From assembly GCF_002104515.1 (NCBI RefSeq), contig NZ_NBOE01000004.1, positions 1 to 64,000 of the forward strand: a DNA stretch of 64,000 nucleotides, read 5' to 3'. A program made the translations under genes and the position numbers. This DNA is from Colwellia polaris (GTDB taxonomy: Bacteria > Pseudomonadota > Gammaproteobacteria > Enterobacterales > Alteromonadaceae). This document shows positions 38,223 to 48,236 of this stretch, piece by piece. Under the pieces are notes generated by a model. That model was not told the origin of the DNA. It saw only the letters and a program-made list of their open reading frames with translations, and did not search any database. Numbering within the stretch: the stretch's first letter is position 1; each line of letters begins with the position of its first letter.

Positions 38223-39513
38223 CTCACCAGTTGAAGTAGAATTGTACCAAGAACAAGCCATTGAATACTTTATGAATTTGCCTGTTTGGCCCGAGTTTAA
38301 TATCCATAATCAAAAAATAGATGGCTTAATTCCATCGTGCAGAGTTAATTCGTGGGAAGAGTTCGATCAAGTTGTTAAACACTACTGTGAAAATGATTTA
38401 GACGGTAGTTATGTGTTTAGAGGACAAAAGCATTACCTGTGGCAATTAGAGCCGACTCTTGACCGACTAGTAAAAGGAGCCGTAAAGGCTGATTTGGCTG
38501 ATAAGCATTTAAGTAACTTTAGGCTTTCAACAAGGGGTAGATTAAACGATAAAACTATTTTAGACAAAGATAGTGAGCTGTGGGCTTTAGGACAACATCA
38601 TGGCTTAGCTACGCCTTTACTTGATTGGAGTTTATCACCTTATGTCGCACTTTTTTTTGCGTTTGAAGGAGAAGATGATGCAACTTGGTTTGAAGCTAGT
38701 GGTGATTGTAATAATTATAGTCGGACAATTTTTATATTAAACAAAGCATTTATTCAAGATCTCGGATTAGGTGAATCAGAGCCTGACGGTACGGTTTTGA
38801 AAATTGTAGAACCATCAATAGATGACCACGGAAGGCTTGTGAATCAAGCAGGTTTATTTAGCCTCGCCCCATATGGTGAGACACTAGAGTCATCTTTATA
38901 TGAACACCTTGCAGATTCGGGAGTTGATGTAGATGACGTAAATGAAGTGTCAAAGTACATCTGTAGAATACACATTCCTAATAAGCCAGATACGCGTTTT
39001 TCATGTTTAAAAAAACTACGAAAAATGAATATTCATCACGCCAGCTTGTTCCCTGATTTAATTGGCTCATCTGGTTATTGCAATGACTTGATCCGTGATG
39101 CTATCAATTCCTCAATAAAAAAATCTGAAAGTGTGCAATTTGATAAGTCTGCCGAGGAAATCGTAAAAGAAACACATGTAAGTTCGCCGTGGGCTATGCA
39201 TAGGTTACCCAATGATGTTAATGGACTATTGTTACAAGCCCTTATTGTTGATGACAGTCTCAAGAGTAAAACTAACCCAAGTACCTTAAGTAAAGTTGTT
39301 GATGATCTTATCGACTTTATCAATGAAAAAGCAGGTGTTGATTGGTATAAAAAAGATTCTATGCTCGCTAGACTGAGAAATATAGTTAGGCGTTCATTAC
39401 GAAGACAGCAATTCCCCGATGATTTCATAGATTCAGCGACTGAAGCATTAATATCTAAGTCGGCCGCAATGAGTGCTGATGTAGAGTCAATGTCATCTAA
39501 GGATGTTGAATGA
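38212..39513 (+). CDS. FRG-domain protein with an HsdR-like C-terminal tail
   Basis: A 433-residue protein with an FRG domain (named for its FRG motif, here YVFRGQKHYLWQLEPTL near residue 65; also LGQHHGLATPLLDWS near residue 125). FRG domains occur in defence loci; the activity is unproven. The last ~50 residues, DWYKKDSMLARLRNIVRR and onward to ~430, match the HsdR end in this same operon ([18 protein letters not shown]). That tail in HsdR is thought to bind the methyltransferase, so this protein may dock on HsdMS. It is translationally coupled to hsdS. Confidence 0.8.
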   Translation: MKASSPVEVELYQEQAIEYFMNLPVWPEFNIHNQKIDGLIPSCRVNSWEEFDQVVKHYCENDLDGSYVFRGQKHYLWQLEPTLDRLVKGAVKADLADKHLSNFRLSTRGRLNDKTILDKDSELWALGQHHGLATPLLDWSLSPYVALFFAFEGEDDATWFEASGDCNNYSRTIFILNKAFIQDLGLGESEPDGTVLKIVEPSIDDHGRLVNQAGLFSLAPYGETLESSLYEHLADSGVDVDDVNEVSKYICRIHIPNKPDTRFSCLKKLRKMNIHHASLFPDLIGSSGYCNDLIRDAINSSIKKSESVQFDKSAEEIVKETHVSSPWAMHRLPNDVNGLLLQALIVDDSLKSKTNPSTLSKVVDDLIDFINEKAGVDWYKKDSMLARLRNIVRRSLRRQQFPDDFIDSATEALISKSAAMSADVESMSSKDVE

Positions 39514-39588
39514 TTACAGAAAAAAAATTAACGTGGCTCTACTAAATAAGTAACCACCAACAACGATTAGCAATAGGAATACAGCTCA

Positions 39589-41550
39589 ATGAGTGAGTTT
39601 TCATTAAACAGCCTTGATGACATCAATTTATTAAGAGAGTCATCTGAAATTGAATGCAAACTCGCCGGTGGTAAGGACGGTAAAGGCGCGGTTCCTAACG
39701 ATATGTGGGAAAGCTACAGCGCATTTGCTAACACTGACGGTGGCTATATCATTCTTGGTTTAAAAGAAAAACAGCATCGTTTCTCAGTTGTGGGCATTGA
39801 AAACATAGAAAAAGTTAAAGCTGAAGTATTTAATCTCGCCAACAATACTAACAAGGTTAGTGTTAATTTATTGAATAACAGTAACGTTACCGAAGTTGAA
39901 ATAAACGGTAAAAAGTTACTGGTGATTTATGTTTCTAGGGCTAAACGGCAAGAAAGGCCTGTGTATTTAAACGGTAACCCTATGGGTAATACCTTTAAAA
40001 GGGGTAATGAGTCAGATCAAACTATTTCCGGTGAACAAGTTAAACGTATGCTTGCCGAACAAATCGAAGACTCCCGTGATGATGAAGTATTGGTACACTT
40101 TAGTATGGCAGATCTCGATTTAGAAACCTTAAGAATATATAGGCAAACCTACGCTAATTTAAACCCTAACCACCCATGGAATGAATTAGATAACGCCTCT
40201 TTTTTACGCATGATCGCCGCATGGCGTATAAATAGAGAGACAGGACAACAAGGTCCTACTGTTGCTGGTTTATTGATGTTTGGCCTGCATACCTCTATTC
40301 AAGAAAAATTTCCGTATTATATGTTGGATTACCAAGAGCGGCCTGAGGCAAAAAAAGAATTACGCTGGGTTGATAGGCTAACGTTAGATGGATCTTGGTC
40401 GGGTAATCTTTATGATTTTTCTCGCAAAGTATATCGTAAGCTGATTGATGATTTAAAAATTCCTTTTAAACTGCGAGAAGGTACACGACAAGAAGATACA
40501 CCTGTGCATATAGCGCTACGTGAAGCACTTGCAAACGTAATAGTGCATGCCGACTATAGTGGCCGCTCTTCTGTTTTAGTGGTAAAGCGCCCTGATATGT
40601 TTGGTTTTCGTAACCCCGGTTTAATGCGAGTACCTATTGATATTGCTTTGCACGGTGGGGAACCTGACTGTAGAAATCGTTTATTAGCGCAAATGTTCCG
40701 ATATATAAAGTTTGGTGAACAAGCTGGGTCAGGAATTCGCCATATTTTAGATGGTTGGAAAAGTCAGCATTGGAAAATGCCGCTATTAAGAGAAGTTCTT
40801 GAGCCTAATGAGCAAACACTATTAGAACTAAGAATGATCGACCTTTACCCCGAAGAAGTTATTCAACTATTAAATGAAAAATTTGCTGATAAATTTACAC
40901 AGCTATCGGAGTTAGAAAGAACTATTGTCATTACTGTTTATTCTGATTTGTATTTAACCCATCATCAACTTTGCACTCAAACGGCAGCTCATACCCGTGA
41001 GGTAACGTTAGCATTAGTTAAATTAAGCAAGATGGGGATTATCGACTCAAGCGGTGAGCAACGAAGTAAAGTATACCACCGACCAAATATTGAAGTGCCT
41101 ACTCCTGATAATGTCGCGGGGCAGTTTCTAGCCGAGCACGAATTTGTGGTTAATCCTGAAAAGCCGACTGAAAACCCTGAGTTACTATCTGAAGATCCGG
41201 AGCTACCCTCTGAAAGTCCGGAGCTAAGCCCTGAAAGTCCGGAGCTACACAAAGAAAACCCAGAGTTATCAGATACACTTTGGCACGAACTTATGCGGGT
41301 AGGACAAGCTATCCGAAACCAGCACCGCCCCAAAAAAGAAGATATGGAGACTGTAATAATACAGCTGTTATCTATAGCTTCCAGCCAATATATTAGGTTA
41401 TCTCAGTTTGCCGAACTATTAGGTAAAAATACTGATGCACTAAGAAAGAACCACCTCAACAGATTGCTAAAAGAAGATAAAATTGGTTTGGCTTTCCCTA
41501 CGTCGCCTAACCACCCAGCACAAGGCTATAAGTTAAAGGAAGACGAATGA
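39589..41550 (+). CDS. AlbA/Schlafen-type ATP-binding protein
   Basis: A 653-residue protein with an N-terminal AlbA_2 domain (SSEIECKLAGG...YSAFANTDGGYIILGL, residues ~14-110) and a GHKL-like C-terminal ATP-binding region (ALREALANVIVHADYSG, ~305-320; GSGIRHIL, ~383). A proline-glutamate linker of five heptads follows at ~528-562, then a winged-helix-like end. Such proteins often accompany type I restriction genes and are suspected accessory defence factors. Spacing of 75 bases after the FRG gene suggests the same transcript. Confidence 0.8.
   Translation: MSEFSLNSLDDINLLRESSEIECKLAGGKDGKGAVPNDMWESYSAFANTDGGYIILGLKEKQHRFSVVGIENIEKVKAEVFNLANNTNKVSVNLLNNSNVTEVEINGKKLLVIYVSRAKRQERPVYLNGNPMGNTFKRGNESDQTISGEQVKRMLAEQIEDSRDDEVLVHFSMADLDLETLRIYRQTYANLNPNHPWNELDNASFLRMIAAWRINRETGQQGPTVAGLLMFGLHTSIQEKFPYYMLDYQERPEAKKELRWVDRLTLDGSWSGNLYDFSRKVYRKLIDDLKIPFKLREGTRQEDTPVHIALREALANVIVHADYSGRSSVLVVKRPDMFGFRNPGLMRVPIDIALHGGEPDCRNRLLAQMFRYIKFGEQAGSGIRHILDGWKSQHWKMPLLREVLEPNEQTLLELRMIDLYPEEVIQLLNEKFADKFTQLSELERTIVITVYSDLYLTHHQLCTQTAAHTREVTLALVKLSKMGIIDSSGEQRSKVYHRPNIEVPTPDNVAGQFLAEHEFVVNPEKPTENPELLSEDPELPSESPELSPESPELHKENPELSDTLWHELMRVGQAIRNQHRPKKEDMETVIIQLLSIASSQYIRLSQFAELLGKNTDALRKNHLNRLLKEDKIGLAFPTSPNHPAQGYKLKEDE
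41170..41274 (+). repeat. Five 21-bp coding repeats (E-x-PEL heptads)
   Basis: Five consecutive 21-bp units encode variants of E(N/D/S)PEL followed by two variable residues, inside the AlbA-type gene. The Pro/Glu-rich segment is probably a rigid linker between the ATP-binding part and the winged-helix end. The DNA repeats are similar enough to change in number by slippage. Confidence 0.8.
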
Positions 41551-41606
41551 TCACTGAAGACATTCTTAGTTACTTTTTTGGAATTTCCTTTTTATAAGAA
41601 GATATT

Positions 41607-43577
41607 ATGGCCAGTTTATATCCGTCGTTAGAGAACATTGAGCGTTTAAAAGTACAACCTACTGAAGGTGAGTATCATTTATTACATTATTTAAATGAGC
41701 ACCTCGATGACAGCTATGAAGTATTTTTTAACCCCTTTTTAGATGGTGATAGGCCAGATTTTATTATCCTCAAAGAAGGAGTTTCGATATTTGTTATAGA
41801 AGTTAAAGACTATAACTTAAGTAATTATCAGGTTGATAATTATAATAAATGGTCAGTTAAAAGCGCTCAAGGTACTTCACGAATAGCATCTCCGCAGTCA
41901 CAAGCCTTTACCTACAAAAAGAATATGTATCAATTACATTTACCAGTTCTAGGGCTAGGGCAACTCACTAACCGTAACTTCTTTAACCTTGTTCTACCTT
42001 TGGTTTATATGCATAAAGGTAGTAAATCTCAAATTAATCAGCTTTATAGTCAGGCCGAAAGTGAGCTGAGGCAACAGTCACAAGATCTTTTCAAGCAACA
42101 TGGCAGTAAGTCTATAAACCATGAAACCTATAACAAGCGTTCCGATGGTATTTCAGGGGTACAAAAACGGATATCTCGTGATAAGGCGATGGTATATGCA
42201 AATGATCAACTCAGCATGCTTATATCGAAAATTAAGAGCTTTAAGTCTCATGTGTTATTTGATGGGCGTGTATATGATGATCTAAAACGGCGTCTCATGC
42301 CATGTGAGCATGTTTTAAAACAAGGTAAGTTAATTCCTTTGGATGATAAACAAGCTAAGTTGGCACTGAGTAATATTGGCAAAGAGAAAATAAGGGGCGT
42401 TGCCGGTTGTGGTAAAACCGCCATAATTGCCCAGCGAGCTGTCAATGCGCGTAAAAGGCATCAAGAAAGTGTACTTATCATCACATTCAACATTACACTC
42501 AAGAATTTAATTAAAGATAGAATCAGTGATATTTTAGGTTATAGAGATGAGCAGAATTTTGCTGTTACTAACTACCATCAATTCTACAATTCTCAAATCA
42601 ATGAAACCGGACAAGAGCTCAGTGAATTGATAACGCGTTTTGGCTTAGAAGCTCTTTATAAAAAAGATTGCTTTGAAGACTATACATTATCACGTTATCA
42701 AACGATTTTAGTTGATGAAGTACAAGACTTTGAGAGTGAGTGGGTTAAAATTATTAGAGATAACTTTTTAGCCACTGACGGGGAAATGGTTTTATTTGGT
42801 GATGCATCACAGAATATTTATGAGCGAAACAATGAACGAGTAGCAGTTATAGCTCAAGGATTTGGTAGTTGGAAAAAATTAAATCGATCTTATAGAACAA
42901 GCTTTACGTCACCCCTCAATCAAGTTTTCAAAGGCTATCAGTCTAAGTATTTGATAGAAAAATATTCAGACTCTGAATTGTTAGAAACAGCGCCTGTTCA
43001 ACAAGGACTGTCGTTTGAGGTCCTAGATTACCACTTTATTAGTGATAACTGGGCGGATCAATCATTTGAGTTGATTCAAAAAACTATTAGGGCTAACAAC
43101 TTTAACCCTAATGATGTGGTTATATTATCCTCTAACATTTATCTTGTCCGTAAGTTAGCTGATAAATACCAAGGAGTTGAAAAGTTCCACTGTATGTTTG
43201 AATCTTATGAGGAGCTACACCAGTTACTTTCAATATATGACTCTACCACCACTTTGGATGAGTTAAAATTAATGTCCGAAAAAGAATTACGGAAAACTAT
43301 CTACGGCTATAAAGAATTACAATCTGAATTGGAGCGGGCACGCCGAACCAAAAAGAACCACTTTTATGCAAATAGCGGTTTGATCAAGCTATCAACCGTG
43401 CATAGTTTTAAAGGGTTAGAATCGAAAACCGTATTTTACTTAATGGATGATAAAGATACGCCGGAAATTGTCTACACATCAATTACGCGCTCTGTGGAAA
43501 ACCTTATAGTTTTGGACGTGAGTAAAGATAGCCAATTCTCAGGTTTTTTTAACCATAACATGAATAAATCAGATTAG
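41607..43577 (+). CDS. NERD-domain nuclease fused to UvrD-like helicase
   Basis: A 656-residue fusion. The N-terminal NERD/PD-(D/E)XK domain (~15-130) has a D...EVK pattern: RPDFIILKEGVSIFVIEVKDY. A superfamily 1 helicase follows from ~260: Walker A GVAGCGKTAIIAQ, Walker B LVDEVQDFE, motif III VLFGDASQNIYE, and the late motif VHSFKGLESKTVF. It probably degrades or remodels DNA after recognition or cleavage. It lies between the AlbA and hsdR genes with gaps of 56 and 16 bases, so it belongs to the restriction operon. Confidence 0.85.
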   Translation: MASLYPSLENIERLKVQPTEGEYHLLHYLNEHLDDSYEVFFNPFLDGDRPDFIILKEGVSIFVIEVKDYNLSNYQVDNYNKWSVKSAQGTSRIASPQSQAFTYKKNMYQLHLPVLGLGQLTNRNFFNLVLPLVYMHKGSKSQINQLYSQAESELRQQSQDLFKQHGSKSINHETYNKRSDGISGVQKRISRDKAMVYANDQLSMLISKIKSFKSHVLFDGRVYDDLKRRLMPCEHVLKQGKLIPLDDKQAKLALSNIGKEKIRGVAGCGKTAIIAQRAVNARKRHQESVLIITFNITLKNLIKDRISDILGYRDEQNFAVTNYHQFYNSQINETGQELSELITRFGLEALYKKDCFEDYTLSRYQTILVDEVQDFESEWVKIIRDNFLATDGEMVLFGDASQNIYERNNERVAVIAQGFGSWKKLNRSYRTSFTSPLNQVFKGYQSKYLIEKYSDSELLETAPVQQGLSFEVLDYHFISDNWADQSFELIQKTIRANNFNPNDVVILSSNIYLVRKLADKYQGVEKFHCMFESYEELHQLLSIYDSTTTLDELKLMSEKELRKTIYGYKELQSELERARRTKKNHFYANSGLIKLSTVHSFKGLESKTVFYLMDDKDTPEIVYTSITRSVENLIVLDVSKDSQFSGFFNHNMNKSD

Positions 43578-43593
43578 GCTGGAGAGCTGTTAA

Positions 43594-46500
43594 ATGATTA
43601 CTGAAGATCAACTAGAACAACAATGCCTTGAATGGTTTCAATCGCAAGGGTATAGCTTTGCATGTGGTTATGATATTGCGCCCGATGGCTCGTCACCAGA
43701 GCGTGAAGACTATCATCAAGTAGTGCTCAAACAACGTTTGTTAAATCAGTTATCTGTTATCAATCCTACGTTACCCTTAACGGCACTAGAGAGTGTAGTT
43801 AATACGGTATCTAAACCAGACTCTTTAGTGCTAATTAAAAGTAACCGTCAATTTCATAAGTGGCTTATTGAAGGCGTTCCTGTTGAATATACCGGAACAC
43901 AAAGCGACGGAACGACGGGTAGCTTGCATACTCATGTTCAGTTGTTCGACTTTAACAACACGACCAACAATGAATTTTTAGTTGTTAATCAATTTACGAT
44001 AACGGGTACTAAAGGCAATCGACGACCCGATATTGTGGTGTTTATAAATGGTTTACCAATTTCAGTGATTGAGTTAAAAAATCCTGCCGATGAACATGCT
44101 GACATTTGGAATGCTTTTAACCAACTGCAAACTTACAAAGATGAAATTAGTGACTTATTCGCTTTTAATGAAGCGTTAATTGTAAGTGATGGTTGGATCG
44201 CGCGTGTTGGCTCACTCACAGCCAGTAAAGAGCGTTTTCTTCCATGGAAAACCATTAAGCATGAAGATGACAAGCCGTTACTAGAGTTTCAACTAGAGAC
44301 TATGGTACGTGGGTTCTTTGATCAAGATATGCTGCTTGATTACATTCGTTACTTTGTTTTATTTGAAAGTGACGGTGACAACATCATTAAGAAAATAGCG
44401 GGCTATCACCAATTCCATGCAGTACGCGAAGCCGTTAAAGCTACTGTGATTGCCGCTAACTCAGCTGAAGGAGTGGGTGAGCGACGTGCCACTTACGGCA
44501 GTAAGGTTGAGGCTGGCTCAGGTAAAGCGGGTGTTGTGTGGCATACACAAGGCAGCGGTAAAAGTATTTCTATGGTGTGTTATGCCAGCAAGCTTTTACA
44601 GCAAGCTGAAATGAATAACCCCACCTTGGTTATTGTGACTGACCGTAACGACTTAGACGGACAATTATTTAATACTTTTTGTATGGCACAAGAAACGTTG
44701 AAACAAATGCCGCAGCAAGCTCATGACCGTGATTCATTGCGTGAATTGCTACTAAGTCGCCAATCTGGCGGTATTATTTTTACCACGATTCAAAAATTTG
44801 CATTACTGGCTAATGAATTAGAGCACCCTGTGTTATCTGACCGTGGCAATATTATTGTTGCTTCTGATGAAGCTCATCGTAGCCAATACGGCAATAAAGC
44901 CCGCTTAGTTGATGTTAAAAATGCGGAAGGTGAAGTGATAAGCCAAAAATATGTATATGGTTACTCAAAATACATGCGTGACGCCTTACCTTATGCCACA
45001 TTCATAGGTTTTACGGGCACACCTATTGCTATGGATGATAAAGATACTCGTGCTGTATTTGGTGATTACGTGTCTATTTATGACATCCAAGATGCGGTTG
45101 ATGATGGTGCAACAGTTCCTATTTACTATGAGTCTCGTCTTGCAAAATTAGAGATTAACCAAGAGCAAATTGAAGCACTTAACGATGACGTTGATGAAGT
45201 GCTTGAAGATGAAGAAGAAACCAACGTGCGCGAGAAAGCTAAGTCTAAATGGGCGGCATTAGAAAAACTAGTAGGTTCACAACCCCGAATTGAACAAATA
45301 GCCAAAGACTTGGTGTCGCATTTTGAAGAAAGAACAAGCACCTTTCCTGGCAAAGCGATGATAGTAGGTATGAGCCGTGATATTTGTGTTGATATTTACA
45401 ATGCCATTGTTGCTATTCGCCCCGATTGGCACAGTGACGATACCGCTAAAGGCGCAATAAAAGTAGTTATGACAGGTTCAGCATCAGATAAAGCTGCGCT
45501 TCAACCCCATATTCATGACAAAAAAACCAAAAAACTATTTGAAAGCCGCTTTAAAGACATTGATGACCGACTCCAGTTAGTAATTGTTCGTGATATGTGG
45601 CTGACTGGTTTTGATGCACCCTGTTGTCATACTATGTATATTGACAAACCGATGAAAGGCCATAACTTAATGCAGGCTATAGCCCGTGTTAACCGTGTAT
45701 TCAAAGATAAAGCTGGTGGCTTAGTTGTAGATTACATTGGTATTGCCAGTGAATTGAAAAATGCATTAAAAACTTACACTAACTCACAAGGTAAAGGTCA
45801 GCCAACCGTTGATACTGCGGAAGCTTTTGCGGTATTAGCTGAAAAAATTGATGTGATTCGTGGCATGTTTGCTACACCTGTCGATGGTAACACCTTTGAT
45901 TATATTGATGACTTTGAATCTAAAGCGTTACAACTACTACCAGGTGCTGTAAATCACATCTCAGGATTAACGAATACTAAAGGTGAACGTGAAGGAAAAC
46001 GCCGATTCTTAGATGTAATGGCGTCATTAACTAAAGCATTTTCTTTATGTAATACCTTAGATGCTGTTAGTGAATATCGAACAGAAATAGCGTTTTACTC
46101 AGCTATTAAAACTGCCTTCATGAAACACACTAAGGTTGATAAAAAACGTAGTGATGAAGATCGAAATTCAGCATTTAAACAAATTATTGATAACGCTATA
46201 GTCGCTGAAGGTGTTGATGATATATTTAAGTTGGTGGGCTTAGACAAGCCAAACATTGGTTTATTGTCAGAAGAGTTTTTAGAAGATGTTAAAAACATGC
46301 CTCAGAAAAATTTGGCGGTTGAATTACTTGAAAAGCTGTTAAGAGACGAAATAAAAGCGCGAATGAAAAATGATGTTGTGCAGGAGAAAAAATACTCTGA
46401 TCGTATCATGGCAACATTACTGAAATACCATAACAGAGGCATTGAAACCGCACAGGTTATTGAAGAATTAATACAGTGGGCGAAAGAAATGGCCGCTGAT

Positions 46501-46809
46501 TCTGAAATGGCGGATAAATTAAACCTATCTGTAGATGAAATAGCTTTTTACCGCGCTTTAGTTGTTAATGAAGAATCAGTACGTGAACTTGGCGATGATG
46601 CGTTAAGGCAACTCGCTATAGCGTTAACGGCGGAACTACGAAAATCTGCAACAGTCGACTGGCAAAAAAGAGACAGTGTACGCGCCCGAATGCGAAATCT
46701 TGTTAGACGTTTACTGCGTAAGTGGAAATACCCACCTGACAAATCATCTGAAGCTATTGAGTTAATACTAGCTCAAGCTGAAGTGTTAGCTGATAGTTGG
46801 GCTACCTAG
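43594..46809 (+). CDS. hsdR: Type I restriction endonuclease subunit HsdR
   Basis: A 1071-residue motor and nuclease subunit. The N-terminal PD-(D/E)XK nuclease ([22 protein letters not shown]) has Asp ~148 and Glu-Leu-Lys ~163. The helicase region has Walker A HTQGSGKS near residue 325, [16 protein letters not shown] and QAIARVNRV. The C-terminal helical segment ([18 protein letters not shown], ~1028-1045) is the usual HsdR tail. No frameshift is seen, so restriction is probably active. Last gene of the six-gene operon. Confidence 0.95.
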   Translation: MITEDQLEQQCLEWFQSQGYSFACGYDIAPDGSSPEREDYHQVVLKQRLLNQLSVINPTLPLTALESVVNTVSKPDSLVLIKSNRQFHKWLIEGVPVEYTGTQSDGTTGSLHTHVQLFDFNNTTNNEFLVVNQFTITGTKGNRRPDIVVFINGLPISVIELKNPADEHADIWNAFNQLQTYKDEISDLFAFNEALIVSDGWIARVGSLTASKERFLPWKTIKHEDDKPLLEFQLETMVRGFFDQDMLLDYIRYFVLFESDGDNIIKKIAGYHQFHAVREAVKATVIAANSAEGVGERRATYGSKVEAGSGKAGVVWHTQGSGKSISMVCYASKLLQQAEMNNPTLVIVTDRNDLDGQLFNTFCMAQETLKQMPQQAHDRDSLRELLLSRQSGGIIFTTIQKFALLANELEHPVLSDRGNIIVASDEAHRSQYGNKARLVDVKNAEGEVISQKYVYGYSKYMRDALPYATFIGFTGTPIAMDDKDTRAVFGDYVSIYDIQDAVDDGATVPIYYESRLAKLEINQEQIEALNDDVDEVLEDEEETNVREKAKSKWAALEKLVGSQPRIEQIAKDLVSHFEERTSTFPGKAMIVGMSRDICVDIYNAIVAIRPDWHSDDTAKGAIKVVMTGSASDKAALQPHIHDKKTKKLFESRFKDIDDRLQLVIVRDMWLTGFDAPCCHTMYIDKPMKGHNLMQAIARVNRVFKDKAGGLVVDYIGIASELKNALKTYTNSQGKGQPTVDTAEAFAVLAEKIDVIRGMFATPVDGNTFDYIDDFESKALQLLPGAVNHISGLTNTKGEREGKRRFLDVMASLTKAFSLCNTLDAVSEYRTEIAFYSAIKTAFMKHTKVDKKRSDEDRNSAFKQIIDNAIVAEGVDDIFKLVGLDKPNIGLLSEEFLEDVKNMPQKNLAVELLEKLLRDEIKARMKNDVVQEKKYSDRIMATLLKYHNRGIETAQVIEELIQWAKEMAADSEMADKLNLSVDEIAFYRALVVNEESVRELGDDALRQLAIALTAELRKSATVDWQKRDSVRARMRNLVRRLLRKWKYPPDKSSEAIELILAQAEVLADSWAT

Positions 46810-46898
46810 GTTGTCGAAGCCATAATTCGTCAGTACAACGCTAAATAAACAGCTAAGCCAAAGTGTTTTTAGCTTAAATCTTAAATAGGAAGTATGAG

Positions 46899-48188
46899 AT
46901 GAATAGGCACATGAATCTTTTTCGCTTTTATGGAGAAAGCGAATCAAAAGAGAAACTTGAAAACAATCTAACGAAAGGGTTAGCACTTTGCTTAAAATAT
47001 GACCCTTCTTTATTGCACTCATTTATTGCTGAGATTGATCCACTGTACTCCAGTATTACCATTCCGCCTCAAGATAGTTCATTTTTTGACATTGGTATTC
47101 AGGTTCCTTCTAATGGATTAGAAGGTGAAAGAGTTATTGCTGTATCAATGACTGTTGATGATTACACTTCTGCACAATACGATGCAGTAAAAAAAAGATT
47201 AACCAAATCACCAATAATTGATCTCGTAATAACGTACGCAGACACTGTGATTATTTGTGAGATTAAACCCACCAATGAAAATTGTTTAGCTCAACTCAAG
47301 AATCAGGTTTTCAGTTATAAAAAAAATGCCAAAGAGACTTTTAAATCTTTTTCCTGGAAGAAGGTTGCGGCGCTCATAGAGAAAGTCACAAATGTTAATA
47401 AAAGTATGGGACAACCTAGCCATATATCGTCCGATTACCTCGATATGCTAAAAGGGCACTTTCCCATGTGGCATCAAATTAGTCGTTTAAATGAATTAAC
47501 AATTCGAACTAAAAACCTTCAATATAATATCGAACAACGATTAATTGAAGTTTGTAGCTCTCTTAATGAAATGGAACTTACCGATTTTAAACGACGAATA
47601 AGCTTCCAATTAAAATGGGCAATGGCTACAGAGCTAAAAATTCAGACCTCTGAAATAAATGGCGCTATATGCCTAGAAGATATCTTTATTGAATTTTGTT
47701 TTTGGGCTGGAGATACCAAAAAGCAAGGACATGCGCTTTTTAAAGGTGATTATGCACAACAGTTACTTTTTAAAAAAAATATGACTATCAGAAATGAAGC
47801 TTTTAGTATTAATAGTGAACCATACATTAGAGTTTCTAGCTGGCAGAAAGGTATAGCATGGTTTGATAACATAAAAAAGGAAGATTACAGCCTATTTAAT
47901 AAGTCTCTTTTTGATAAACTTGCAGGACGGTGGAGGGTAAAAGATTGGGCTAAAGTAGACAAATTAGTATCTAAATTTGATCTCGATTGGAAAGAGCAAT
48001 CAAAATGGGACGATGAAGTAGAAAATTCAAATAGAACTCAAGTAGATATTTCGATGGGAGTTAGGACAAAACTTTACGTCCCATTTTCAACTCTGCGTAA
48101 AGCTGAATCTAAAAATAACGGCTTAAACATTAAACTTCGTGAAATTCTTCAAGCAATGAATACGGAGTTTGGCTCAATAGGCGGTTAA
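46899..48188 (+). CDS. Hypothetical protein with PD-(D/E)XK-like nuclease motif
   Basis: A 429-residue protein I cannot assign to a named family. Residues ~108-125 read PIIDLVITYADTVIICEIK, a D-(hydrophobic strand)-ExK arrangement like PD-(D/E)XK nucleases, followed by QLKNQVFSYKK, which could be the usual later helix. The rest is Lys- and Trp-rich with no clear domains. It begins ~90 bases after hsdR and is followed by two more unknown genes on the same strand, all within the defence island, so a nuclease effector role is inferred. Confidence 0.6.
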   Translation: MNRHMNLFRFYGESESKEKLENNLTKGLALCLKYDPSLLHSFIAEIDPLYSSITIPPQDSSFFDIGIQVPSNGLEGERVIAVSMTVDDYTSAQYDAVKKRLTKSPIIDLVITYADTVIICEIKPTNENCLAQLKNQVFSYKKNAKETFKSFSWKKVAALIEKVTNVNKSMGQPSHISSDYLDMLKGHFPMWHQISRLNELTIRTKNLQYNIEQRLIEVCSSLNEMELTDFKRRISFQLKWAMATELKIQTSEINGAICLEDIFIEFCFWAGDTKKQGHALFKGDYAQQLLFKKNMTIRNEAFSINSEPYIRVSSWQKGIAWFDNIKKEDYSLFNKSLFDKLAGRWRVKDWAKVDKLVSKFDLDWKEQSKWDDEVENSNRTQVDISMGVRTKLYVPFSTLRKAESKNNGLNIKLREILQAMNTEFGSIGG

Positions 48189-48236
48189 TCGGGTGAAGCA
48201 ATGGACAACCTTCCTTTTTAAAAAAAGATATAATTT

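Noticed and set aside
44550-44558. ACACAAGG string that would fit a transposon tip plus the CAAGG duplication
   Set aside because: It lies in the Walker A codons of hsdR (HTQGSGKS), with an intact reading frame on both sides and no TnsB-type repeats, so it is coincidence.
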